Shown in pieces: positions 17,313 through 26,500 of a stretch of DNA of 64,000 nucleotides. Position numbers and translations under genes: made by a program. Source of the stretch: Cytophagales bacterium (GTDB lineage: Bacteria; Bacteroidota; Bacteroidia; Cytophagales; Spirosomataceae). A model generated the notes under the pieces. The model searched no databases, had not been told where the DNA came from, and saw only the letters and a program-made list of their open reading frames with translations. Where the stretch lies: the NCBI GenBank assembly GCA_013298215.1, contig JAAFKE010000002.1:122184-186183 (forward strand), given 5' to 3'. Within the stretch, counting starts at the first letter, position 1, and each line of letters starts with the position of its first letter.

Positions 17313-20300
17313 TTATAACTTTAAGATTTTTCGGTGTACGTTGCCCTGCTCGGCTTGCACTTCTAAAATATACAACCCCGCTGGCACATCTTGGAGGTCG
17401 ATGACAGTGCCAGGGGCTTGGTTTTCGCGCAGCCGTTGCGCCACAATTTTGCCCATTAAATCCGAGATCATTACTCTTTGCCAATTTAAGGTATCTGGTA
17501 TTTTTACGGTCAGGTCAGACCTCGTCGGATTGGGAAACACCTCAACGCCAGTGTTTTCTAAGATGTTATTGCCCAAAACGGCCGCCACATTAAACGACTG
17601 ATCGACGACGGGTGCGGGCGCAAACTTGGTGTCGGACACCGTGAAAGCGCGCACCACCACGCGCCCCGTACCACTGAGGGTAATGGTTTTTCCAGTTACT
17701 CGGGCGGGCCCCGAAAGCACCGTGAAAAATACGGTTTGCCCCGACGATGCCACCGCGCTGAGGTCGAAAGGCGAATCGTTCTCGAACTTGTTTGCAATGA
17801 TGGCAAAATTGATGGTGGGCAACTTGCGGGTTCCTTGCGCCAGCCAAACGGGCCAAGTGGCGTTGGTAATGAGCGTGGTTGGTGCGCCGTTGGGCGTTAT
17901 TTTATCGGCTTTTAGGTTAATAACCGCCACGTTCTGCCTGCTACCTGCCGATGTTGCAAACACCATTTTGTCGTCCAGTCGGGAATAACTCGGATACCCG
18001 AGCGCGTTGTTTTCGTAAACCGCTTCGAGCGTGCCTTTGTCTATGTTGGTGGCCACCACAAAGTTAGAGCCGTCAGTTTCGTTGATGTAGTCGAAGGCAA
18101 GAATATTGGTGGCGTTTTTGGCAAAAGACGGATTGCCGATGCTCTCGCCCTTTTCGAGGTCCGAGAATAATTTTTCAATTGTGCCATCGCCAAAGTCGCC
18201 CGTTTGGTTGTTCCAAGCTTTTATAAAACCCAAATCCCAGTACTCAATTTTTTTGCTGGTTGTCGGGTCTTTCAACTCATTGAAGGCATCGTACACCAAA
18301 AACTCGCCCGACTGATCCCACTCAATCGCATCGGCATATTGCACATCGCCCGTGCTCACGCCGCTGGTATAGGTTGGGTTGTAGAGTTTTAGTTTTCGCC
18401 ATTCTTTTCGGTCATAACTATACACCCAAATAAATTTTTCGGGGGCACTTTTCACGGCGGCCAGCAGTTTTCCGTCTTTAGAAATGGCCACACTCCCCCA
18501 AATTGGCTCGTCCGACACGGTGGTCTCGTTGATGCCCGCCCCCGTGAGGGTCACGGCACGAATCCGTTTGTCTTTCGACACAAAGTAGGCGTTCATTCCG
18601 TCGTCGGTCACGCTCGGTTTAGAAATCGCCTCCGAGTTAGACCGTTGCACAATGCCGCCGCCGCTGGTGTTGGCCGTAAAAATCTTGTTGTTGGCTACAC
18701 TCGTCACCAGCAGCGCATCCGTACCAGAGTTGGTTGGCAGTTGGGTTTGGGACGGTGGTTGGTTGGTCACAGACTCCATGATACCCACCTGGTCGAAGGC
18801 ACTTTTGGCGGCGGCCACTTCGGCACTGTTCGCGCCGTGCAGGTCGGTGGCCGCCCGAACGATGGCCAATCGGAGGTCAATAAACTTCGAACTTCGGGTC
18901 AAATACAACGTCATGGCGCGGTAATAAACTTTTTCGGCTTTGTCGCGGCCCACGCTGTTGTTGGTCGTAAAAAGGTAAAAAGCATAGTTAGGAATCCCGC
19001 TGTTGATGTGAACGCCCCCGTTGTCTTTCGATGTGTTTACGAACTGGCTCATCGTGCGCGGCTGGTAGCCTGGGTCGGTTGGGCCACCCTGATTGGGGTT
19101 CGACAGGCTCCGCAACGCCCCCGACGGGAATGAGCTTCGTTTCACCACGTCTTCGCCGAGGGTCCAGTTGGCACGGTCAATGAGTACGCCAAAGACATCG
19201 GCCAACGATTCGTTGACGGCCCCCGACTGCCCATTGTACTCCAAGCGGGCGGTGTTTTCGATCACGCCGTGGGTCATCTCGTGGCCAGCCACGTCCAATG
19301 CACCTGGCAGTGGTTTAAAATCGTCTTTGCCGTTGCCGTATCCCATAAACTCGCCGTTCCAGAAGGCATTGTCCATGTCGTTGCCGTCCTCATCGCGGAT
19401 GTTCACCACCGACACGATATTGCTCCCCTTTCCGTCCAACGAAACCCGACGGTGCACGTTCTGAAAATACTCAAAGGCCACGCCCGCATTGTAATGAGCT
19501 GACACCGCCGTTGGCGACCACACATTGAGGTTCGACGATTGCACCTGCGACACCGAAATGTCGTCGGCGGTGGTGTTGCGGGCATCAATTGTCCAGATTG
19601 CGCCCACGGGTTGGTCGGGTATTTGGGAGGTGCCAGCCTTGAACATAGACCGAGCGGCATCGATCATAAAAAAAGACGCACCCTTCTGGTACACGTTCAA
19701 AGCCTGTCTTTTGGCGTTAAGGTCGGTGGCGGTGGCCCTGGCGGGGCCGTCGATGCCGCAGGTGTGGTTGTTTTTGGATAGAATATTTCCCGTTTGGGCA
19801 TCAACAAAATACTCCCAACGTTCCACAAAATTTGGTTTTAGGGTTATGTGCCAGGCAAGTCGTTCGGCCTCACAATCTTCGTTCGGGTGGTAGACAACGA
19901 GCTCGGTTTGGGGAGTTGGGTTTTTGACAAACTTTTTTTCTGACAGTGTCAAATCCCGCACCACCGTTGTCTGTTTCAAGTCCGAAAAGGCAGTTTCGAC
20001 GGCTTGCTTTTCTGCCAATTTAGGAACCATGTTTTCGATTTCGGGCGTTGGAAAATACCTGCCGTTCATTAGCGAGATGCTTCCGCTGTGGCCGTGCACC
20101 ACAAGTTCGCCGCCATAAACGGGTACTCCGCCAAATACCTGGTTGAGCCGCACGTGCATTTGCCCCATCTCGTCGTCTTCTACCAAACCAACTTCAAACT
20201 CCTGAGCGGGGTTTTTGAGGGCCAAGATCGGTTTTAGTGCCTCCAAATAGGCCAATGCTGCCGCACTTTTGGCTACGCGCCCGTTGGTGGTGGCTGGTAT

Positions 20301-20573
20301 TTTTTGGTCAAATTCAACAAAAATGGGTAGGTTATTTTCGCCCTTTATTACTTTGGCTTTCAATAATCGGTCGGTGAACAACCTGGTTTTTGGGGTGGGT
20401 TGGGCGTTCAAAATGATCCGCTGGCCGTCAATTTGGGGAGCGTCGAAGTCCGAATATGTTGGCGTACTCGTCGGTTTCTTGCCCTTTTTCTCCCAAGCTT
20501 TTCCGCCGTCTTGCGCCCAACCGCTGTGGGGCAAATAAAGTACACAAATAAGTAAGAAAAGTGTTTTTTTCAT
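17313..20573 (-). CDS. Secreted M4-family metallopeptidase with T9SS tail
   Basis: This 1086-residue exported thermolysin-like protease has a signal peptide (1-20), an FTP/PepSY-type propeptide (about 55-260), and the M4 catalytic domain with zinc motif HEMTH at 431-435 and third ligand Glu455 in NESLADVFG. The later GGVHINSG supplies the active-site His. After the catalytic domain, about residues 640-880 look like TolB/PD40 beta-propeller repeats, then an Ig-like segment, then a T9SS type A sorting domain (EVFPNPTRSDLTV onward). The propeller insertion is unusual for M4 enzymes. It probably acts outside the cell on proteins, with the propeller binding substrate or surface. Confidence 0.9.
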   Translation of the reverse strand: MKKTLFLLICVLYLPHSGWAQDGGKAWEKKGKKPTSTPTYSDFDAPQIDGQRIILNAQPTPKTRLFTDRLLKAKVIKGENNLPIFVEFDQKIPATTNGRVAKSAAALAYLEALKPILALKNPAQEFEVGLVEDDEMGQMHVRLNQVFGGVPVYGGELVVHGHSGSISLMNGRYFPTPEIENMVPKLAEKQAVETAFSDLKQTTVVRDLTLSEKKFVKNPTPQTELVVYHPNEDCEAERLAWHITLKPNFVERWEYFVDAQTGNILSKNNHTCGIDGPARATATDLNAKRQALNVYQKGASFFMIDAARSMFKAGTSQIPDQPVGAIWTIDARNTTADDISVSQVQSSNLNVWSPTAVSAHYNAGVAFEYFQNVHRRVSLDGKGSNIVSVVNIRDEDGNDMDNAFWNGEFMGYGNGKDDFKPLPGALDVAGHEMTHGVIENTARLEYNGQSGAVNESLADVFGVLIDRANWTLGEDVVKRSSFPSGALRSLSNPNQGGPTDPGYQPRTMSQFVNTSKDNGGVHINSGIPNYAFYLFTTNNSVGRDKAEKVYYRAMTLYLTRSSKFIDLRLAIVRAATDLHGANSAEVAAAKSAFDQVGIMESVTNQPPSQTQLPTNSGTDALLVTSVANNKIFTANTSGGGIVQRSNSEAISKPSVTDDGMNAYFVSKDKRIRAVTLTGAGINETTVSDEPIWGSVAISKDGKLLAAVKSAPEKFIWVYSYDRKEWRKLKLYNPTYTSGVSTGDVQYADAIEWDQSGEFLVYDAFNELKDPTTSKKIEYWDLGFIKAWNNQTGDFGDGTIEKLFSDLEKGESIGNPSFAKNATNILAFDYINETDGSNFVVATNIDKGTLEAVYENNALGYPSYSRLDDKMVFATSAGSRQNVAVINLKADKITPNGAPTTLITNATWPVWLAQGTRKLPTINFAIIANKFENDSPFDLSAVASSGQTVFFTVLSGPARVTGKTITLSGTGRVVVRAFTVSDTKFAPAPVVDQSFNVAAVLGNNILENTGVEVFPNPTRSDLTVKIPDTLNWQRVMISDLMGKIVAQRLRENQAPGTVIDLQDVPAGLYILEVQAEQGNVHRKILKL

Positions 20574-20848
20574 GGTTTTAGAAAATTGTGCAGGATAAAG
20601 ATAGCGAGTAAGTCGGTATAAAGATCAAAAAAATCAACTTCGTTTGTGGCGCTGCTGCCAGCAGTTTCGGCCAAAATGCTTCAATGGCCTGCTAAGTTGC
20701 ATTTTATTTTGGGTTTATCGTTTTGCAGGTATCCGAAGCCTGGGACTTTTACCACAAAATATACGTGAACCAAAAAACTGTTTTTGGAGCGCGAGGCTCC
20801 GCCTTTTGAGTAGCGGCTGTCAGCAATGATGCCTATTTGTGTCAAACG
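20574..20848. other. Intergenic region with hairpins, no gene
   Basis: Between the M4 peptidase start and the small ORF at 20849 no convincing gene is seen. CCAAAAAACTGTTTTTGG (20770-20787) is followed by GGAGCGCGAGGCTCC, giving two adjacent hairpins. A 61-codon plus-strand frame here lacks any family resemblance. The hairpins could stop transcription entering from the right, but neither has a proper T-run on the minus strand. Confidence 0.4.
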
Positions 20849-21037
20849 TTACAGGCCAACAAGCTTAGTTTTGTTATCGGCAAGTTTTTGCTTGATATAC
20901 AATTTCAACTCGTCAAAAGTCATGTCTTGAGTTTCAGAGCTAATTTTATCTCTAATGTCTCTCATTGTTTTTACAGCGTCAAACGAACTGGGCTTTGTGC
21001 AGGTGGGATAGTTAAATTCTTTCTGTTTGGAACTCAA
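20849..21037 (-). CDS. Small antitoxin-like hypothetical protein
   Basis: This frame of up to 62 residues has no ATG at a sensible place: it opens with TTG at 21037, just after an in-frame stop, and the first ATG is 24 codons in. The sequence SSFDAVKTMRDIRDKISSE followed by MTFDELKLYIKQKL resembles small solitary antitoxin-like proteins with the pattern F-D-A-V-x-M-R-D-I-R. The missing start suggests a truncated or decaying gene. No toxin-like partner is adjacent. The call is pattern-based and weak. Confidence 0.4.
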   Translation of the reverse strand: MSSKQKEFNYPTCTKPSSFDAVKTMRDIRDKISSETQDMTFDELKLYIKQKLADNKTKLVGL

Positions 21038-21170
21038 GCTAAATTTATAGTTAAAAGTTTATGGTTATGCATTTACCAAATAGCGTTATGTCAAGATAGA
21101 ACTGCAGCTAAATAGTTGCGTAAATGTCGAGGCTTATTCCGTCAAGCCAAATCTCTTGTTGTGCGAATAT

Positions 21171-22043
21171 TTATTTCTTCAAACTGTTTCTTAATTCTTG
21201 AATTTTTTCAACTGTCAATTTTGTTATTTTGCTAATTGTTAAATCATCGAATCCTTCAATTATACAATTCAAGGCAATTTCAAAAGTGTTATGTTCTTTT
21301 ACTTTAAATTCAGCCTCTGTTTGTAAGGTGAAAATCTCACTTGCTTTCAAACTTAAGCTGTCCATATACCGATTATAACCATACTGATCGTCTTTGTCCA
21401 GCCGCATGATATCTAAAACTTGTCCAGCCTCCTGAAGTCCTTTGGCTTTGAAATTATCTTTTACTTCGCTATTTTTCAAAAAATAAATCCATTCGTCTAG
21501 TGTGTCTTTTGCAATGTCGTTGAACTGATTGACTTTCAATAAATAAAACTCAGGAAAAATATCGGATACTTGATCTTTCACAAAAGTTATTTTCTGCTTT
21601 TCCGAAAGACCCAGTTTGTCTTTTTGATGAATACCAATAAAATCTGTTTTGCCTTTATAGATGTAGTCTTGCCCTTGACCGAGGTCAAAATAGACAATGT
21701 GTATTGAAATCACTTTTTTGATTTCTTTATATTTGGTACCCAAGGTGTGATTTTCTGCTAAACTTTTTGAAGCACCATAGGCCATTCTGTGAAAATAATC
21801 AATTTCATAAGTGCTCTGAATTTCAATGATCAGCAGTTCATTCTTTGAGTTTTGAGTCAAGATATCCACACGATTAAACTTGTCTGTATCTGAATCTTGG
21901 TTGCTTTCGCTTTCTAAAATGCGCTCAATTTTGATATTTTCGAACAGAAGTTCGCTCAAAAAGCCTTCCAAGACTACAAAGTTGGCTTTGTTCCTCAAAA
22001 GTCTCTTAATTGCCCAATCAAATCGTATTAATTTCTTGCTCAT
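21171..22043 (-). CDS. Rpn/PD-(D/E)XK nuclease-family transposase-like protein
   Basis: This 290-residue protein fits the PDDEXK_2 family, proteins once annotated as transposases and related to recombination-promoting nucleases. The start FDWAIKRLLRNKANFVVLEG is typical. The catalytic core is visible as Asp60 (NRVDILT) and Glu74-x-Gln76 (LLIIEIQS), then YFHRMAYGASK. The C-terminal helical region ends in FDDLTISKITKLTVEKIQEL, resembling the usual tail with a helix-turn-helix look. It is complete and AT-rich compared with its neighbours, so it may be a recent arrival. No inverted terminal repeats were seen around it. Confidence 0.85.
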   Translation of the reverse strand: MSKKLIRFDWAIKRLLRNKANFVVLEGFLSELLFENIKIERILESESNQDSDTDKFNRVDILTQNSKNELLIIEIQSTYEIDYFHRMAYGASKSLAENHTLGTKYKEIKKVISIHIVYFDLGQGQDYIYKGKTDFIGIHQKDKLGLSEKQKITFVKDQVSDIFPEFYLLKVNQFNDIAKDTLDEWIYFLKNSEVKDNFKAKGLQEAGQVLDIMRLDKDDQYGYNRYMDSLSLKASEIFTLQTEAEFKVKEHNTFEIALNCIIEGFDDLTISKITKLTVEKIQELRNSLKK

Positions 22044-22426
22044 TTTGTTTTCAGATTATCTGTGCGAAACTACGACTTTCTCTTCAAATTGAACGTAAAT
22101 ATTGATTTTAGTGGGTTGCCCAAAATTTTCGTCAAAATGTTGTCGATTAAAATTTCTGCTATTTCTTGCTGGCGTTATTGTTATCAACCCCCGTGTTAGA
22201 TCAATGTCCCTCCAAATTTTATTGACAGTGCCGCTACGTCCACCAAAAATGCCAAGGATTGATTGGTGAAATTTATGGTAATAAATACACATTTTCTTTT
22301 TCTATTCTAAGAATAATACGTACTTTTAAACCGCACAATAATTTTAATTGCATAGAAAAAAATCTGGCACGTTTATTGATAAGCTGGAATTATAGTACCA
22401 TTGATAAACCCTTAAATAGTAAAAAA
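22044..22426. other. AT-rich spacer with a possible gene remnant
   Basis: This 383-base stretch has no confident gene. A minus-strand frame (22056-22292) encodes IWRDIDLTRGLITITPARN, which faintly recalls the DIDLxxGxIxI block of tyrosine recombinases, but nothing else of that family is present. The right end carries a promoter-like sequence for the small protein at 22427. Confidence 0.35.
22372..22403 (+). promoter_or_regulatory. Candidate promoter of the small membrane protein
   Basis: TTTA, 20 bases, then TACCATTG approximates the Bacteroidota promoter with one mismatch in each box. It ends 23 bases before the ATG at 22427. Confidence 0.35.
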
Positions 22427-22606
22427 ATGAAGAAATTAAATTATCATTTGGCCTTTCAATGGCTCGTTTTTATGCCCGTTATCCTGCCATTGTGCATCGT
22501 CTTTGGCGCGTTGCAGGGGGTTGCAAACAGCGTAGAAAACATTGTTCAGCAGGTTAAAAACGACGTTCTTTCGATCGAAACAACGATTGAACCCACTGAC
22601 TATTAA
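22427..22606 (+). CDS. Small hypothetical membrane protein
   Basis: This 59-residue protein begins MKKLNYHLAFQW, has one hydrophobic segment (about residues 9-30) and a polar C-terminal tail rich in Asn, Asp and Glu. I recognise no family. The frame is open further upstream, but the ATG at 22427 puts the membrane segment at the N-terminus. Its AT-rich composition groups it with the transposase-like gene nearby. Confidence 0.5.
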   Translation: MKKLNYHLAFQWLVFMPVILPLCIVFGALQGVANSVENIVQQVKNDVLSIETTIEPTDY

Positions 22607-22697
22607 TAAATTATGATTTTTGGGCGAGCGCACAAAAATGCAATTATCCGCAATTAGTTTGCTGTCGCTTTTGTCCAGACCAACATTTGAGTACCGC

Positions 22698-23426
22698 CTA
22701 ACCTTCGTGCAAAAAACTTAAGTTTAAATCTCTGACCTCCTCGGGATCAATTTCTAAAAACTCCTCCCAAAAGCCGTTGCTCGGCACGGTGGCGCGGCAC
22801 AATATTGGTTCGTTTTTGATGGGATGCGTAAAAAAAAGTCGGCGTGCGTGCAAATTAATTTGGCCATCGGGGTTAGCTCGGGGAAACCCGTACTTTAAAT
22901 CGCCCCGAATGGGGCAGCCAATTGAGGCCAACTGCACCCTAATTTGGTGCGGCCGCCCAGTGACGGGCATGACCTCGAGCAGGTGAAACCGATTGATTTC
23001 TCCAATGTAACGGTACGATAATTCGGCTCTCTGCGAGCCTGGCACCTCGCGGTCGTGGGCCGTGGTCACGTTGCGGGCTTCGTCTTTCACGAGCCAGTGC
23101 GTAAGTTTTGCGGCTGGTTCTTGGGGCCGGCGCTTCACAACGGCCCAGTACGTTTTTTGCACGTCGCGTTTTCTAAAAAGCTCGTTCATGCGCTCCAAGC
23201 CCTTAGAAGTACGCGCAAACACCACCAGCCCGCTCACTGGCCGGTCGAGGCGGTGCACAGTCCCCAAAAAAACATCGCCCGGTTTTTCGTATTTATCTTT
23301 TACGTATTTTTTGACCAGATCGAGCAGCGTCACATCGCCCGTTGCGTCGCCTTGTACCAAAATTCCAGGGGCTTTATTGACCACAATGATGTGGTTGTCT
23401 TCGTAAACTACGTTGAAAAACTTCAT
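22698..23426 (-). CDS. RluA-family pseudouridine synthase
   Basis: This 242-residue enzyme converts uridine to pseudouridine in rRNA or tRNA. The catalytic Asp61 lies in the family motif HRLDRPVSGLVVFA, followed by KTYWAVVKRRP and the RPHQIRVQLASIGCPIRGD block. It has no N-terminal S4 domain, so it resembles the shorter RluA/RluC-like group; which RNA position it modifies cannot be told. It lies downstream of sprA on the same strand, with about 140 bases between. Confidence 0.9.
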   Translation of the reverse strand: MKFFNVVYEDNHIIVVNKAPGILVQGDATGDVTLLDLVKKYVKDKYEKPGDVFLGTVHRLDRPVSGLVVFARTSKGLERMNELFRKRDVQKTYWAVVKRRPQEPAAKLTHWLVKDEARNVTTAHDREVPGSQRAELSYRYIGEINRFHLLEVMPVTGRPHQIRVQLASIGCPIRGDLKYGFPRANPDGQINLHARRLFFTHPIKNEPILCRATVPSNGFWEEFLEIDPEEVRDLNLSFLHEG

Positions 23427-23568
23427 TAATTAGAATTTTGAAAAGAGTGCACACTTAAAATCCTTCATCATCGACTTGATTTTCGGGACTCTGCGCCGCA
23501 GAAAAGGTGTTTTATGCCATCAAACGGCACGAATGAGGACGCAAAAGTAAATCTAAATTCCGAAAATT

Positions 23569-26500
23569 TTACAGTTCGGCTACGTTAAATTTAACCTGCA
23601 CGCCGCCAGCAGTGGTGGCGCGGCGGAAAGAGTTAGTTACCACGGGGTCGTTAAACATTCGGTCGAAGTACAGGCTCAGACTCCACAATTTATTGACCAC
23701 GTAGTTGGTGCGCATCTGAAACTGAAAATTCACGTTGCCGTTTATGGGCACGCTCTCGCCGTCTAAACGCCGCTGAATGGCCCGGGTGTCGCGGAAGGTG
23801 AGCGATGTTTGAAACTGCAAATCGTTTTTTAATCGCTGAAACTTGCCATTTATCCGAAACGGAATCCGAACGTTTTTGCGCGTAATGCCCCACGTACCCG
23901 TAATGTCGTCGTTTACCAGCTCGGCCACCTGGGCGTTCGACAGACTTAGGGCAATGGAGCGGTCTTTGTTGTAGGCCAGATTGAAACTCATGCCGTTTTG
24001 CAATTGCGACTGAATACCAACCAGCGGCGAGAATTTTTCTTGCATCGTGATGGTACTCATTATAAAAATAGGGATGATCTGCCCCGCCGTGTTGCTCTGA
24101 AAGCCTGGCTTGTAGTCCATCACGGCCAGGTTTACGTACACGCCCGCGTAGTCGAGCGACGATGTGAAGTTTCCAACGCTGTACGTAGAATTGTAACTGT
24201 GCTGGAAGCTAAATGATTTGAATATTTTTTTGAACCCAGGCAACTGGGCCAACCCCGCGTAATCGATGCGCCAGTTGGGAAACGGAAAGCCAAAAAACGG
24301 GTTAAGGGTCACTTTCTCGGGGTCTTTGTCGTTGTAGGCGGCAAAGAAAGCGGGTATCAGCACATCTTGCGAGTTGTCGGTGTATTCGAGCCCGTTTTCT
24401 CTCCTTAACCTTTCTCGTAAAATGGCCCTATTTTGCTGAAAAACTTGGAAAGTGGGCGATGAATTGTCGTTTGTGACGGGCCTAAAAGCAGTTTTGAACG
24501 ACATAAACGACATACTAAACTGCCCGTTTCGGAGCGGGCTTTGGCTCTCGAACGCGCCGTCGGGGGTTTGTGGCCTAAAAAACTCTTGGTAGGCATCTTG
24601 CCGCGTGAGCCGCATTTCGATCTGAACGTTGAAACCCTTGAAAGGCTCTAAACGGGCGCGGGCCGTGAAACTTTTGGCGATCGTTTGCAGAAACGGCGTG
24701 TTGAGAACAGTGCTATTGGTGAGCCACCCTCGGGCGGCGGCCGTGCGGTGAATATCCCGATTTTGACTACCAAAAATGAACGGCAAGCCAGGGGCATCGA
24801 TCACGTCTAAACCCAGTGCGCGGGGTTTGTCGGGCAAAAAACCCGCCAATTGCGTGGTTTCGGTCACGGTGTAGTTCACGTCAATGCCGCGCACGGTCAT
24901 CAGCAGGCGGGTCACGTCTTTGAGGGCGCGGCTGGGTTCGGCGGGCAGGTCTTCGTCGTCGCCGGGGCTGCGGGCAAAGTTTTTACGCTGCGGGCGGGGG
25001 TTGTTGGCAAACTGCAAATACCGTAGTTTGTTGTAGAGGCGCACAAAATCTACCTTACCCTGCAAGCCGTACTCGCGGTTGTTTCTAATAATGTTTCCGA
25101 AGGGTGCGTTGAGGGAGTCTCTGATGTTGAGCGAGTTGGCCTGGTACTGATACCCAATTTTGTGGCTGTAGGTGGCCTGCATCCAGTCTAAGGCAGGAAT
25201 TTTGTCTAACGGTATTTGGTAGGTCAAGTTTAGGCGCTGGTCGAAGTTTTTCATGCGGCCAAGGTTTCTGAAATTACGCCACAGCGAGTCCGATTTCTCG
25301 GGCGTGTTCAGCTCGCCGATGGGCTCATCTACCACGGCGTTGGCCACGGCGTTGTAGGTGAGGTTCATGTTTTTGGTCAGGTTCCAGTTGAGGTCATAAT
25401 TGCGCGTTAGCAAAAAATACTTCTCAAACAGTGGCTGTTGGCCGCCCGTGGTCAGGTCGGAGTTTCGGAGCTGGGTTTTAATGAAGCTCCGATCGCCGCC
25501 AACCCGCACCGAAATGAGCGTTGGCACGGGGTTAAAATTAAAATCTTTGAGCCACTGCAAATAATTTCCGCGCAGCGCCAATTTCTTGAAAGGCTCCCAC
25601 GGTTTGTTTTGGGGCGCGTACTGGTAGGCAATGCCCGCTTTGTGCTGCAACTGGTTATACTCGCTAATGAGCACATTGCTGCGCACCAAGTCGTTGTAGG
25701 CGTAGGTAAAAGATAGGTTTTCAAAGTCCCAGAAATGCCTTTTTGCCGTCAGATTGGTCTTGGTTTTCCGCACGTTCGAGAAATTAATACCGCGCCGGGT
25801 GGTGTTTTCCTGCACCAAACTACGGAGTCGGTCACGCTCGCTGGCGGTTTCTAAGCGGTCTAACTCAGTTTCTAAGGGCGTGTCGGGATTGAGCGGGTTG
25901 AAGTGCGGATTTACGTTTCGGTGGTCGTAATTGACGTAAAGGGGAATTTTAAAACCCCATTTTTCGGGCAACAATTTATCCAATTGCACATTGGCCGAAA
26001 CGCCAAACTCCTTGGTGGTCTCGCGGGCGCGGTCGCCAATTTTCTGCTGTACGCTTCCAAAACCAAAAGTCGTCAGGCGGCCAGTGGCCTGCACGGTGGC
26101 AAAATCGGCCAGCTTAATATTGGTCGTAAAAATAGCCGCCGTACCCGACGACTGGCTGAAACCCTCCACGTGCAGTTCGTTCACCCAGAGGCAAAAGCTT
26201 TTAGACTGCTCATCGTCGCGGGGGTTTCGCACGCCAATCATCAGCGTTTGCACCGCGCTTAGGTCGGGGTTTCCAACTACCGTAATGCGGTAACGACCGT
26301 CGGTAGTTTGCACCGAAAATGGCACTGTCAATGATTTTCCTTGGCGGTTTCGCTCCGCTTTGGCGTTTATGAGGTCAGCAAAAGCCACATCGATTGTGTT
26401 CGACTCGGGCCATACCACGTTGGGATCGTTCACGTTTTCGGGCGTACTTCTAAGGTTTTGCACCTCAATTTCGTAGAAGTGTTCCGTAAAATCAGTGCCG

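Noticed and set aside
20644..20829. 61-codon plus-strand frame upstream of the antitoxin-like ORF
   Set aside because: No family resemblance, and it lies across hairpin structures.
22056..22292. 78-codon minus-strand frame with a recombinase-like stretch
   Set aside because: Only one short block resembles tyrosine recombinases, and no catalytic Arg or Tyr residues can be placed, so I do not call it a gene.
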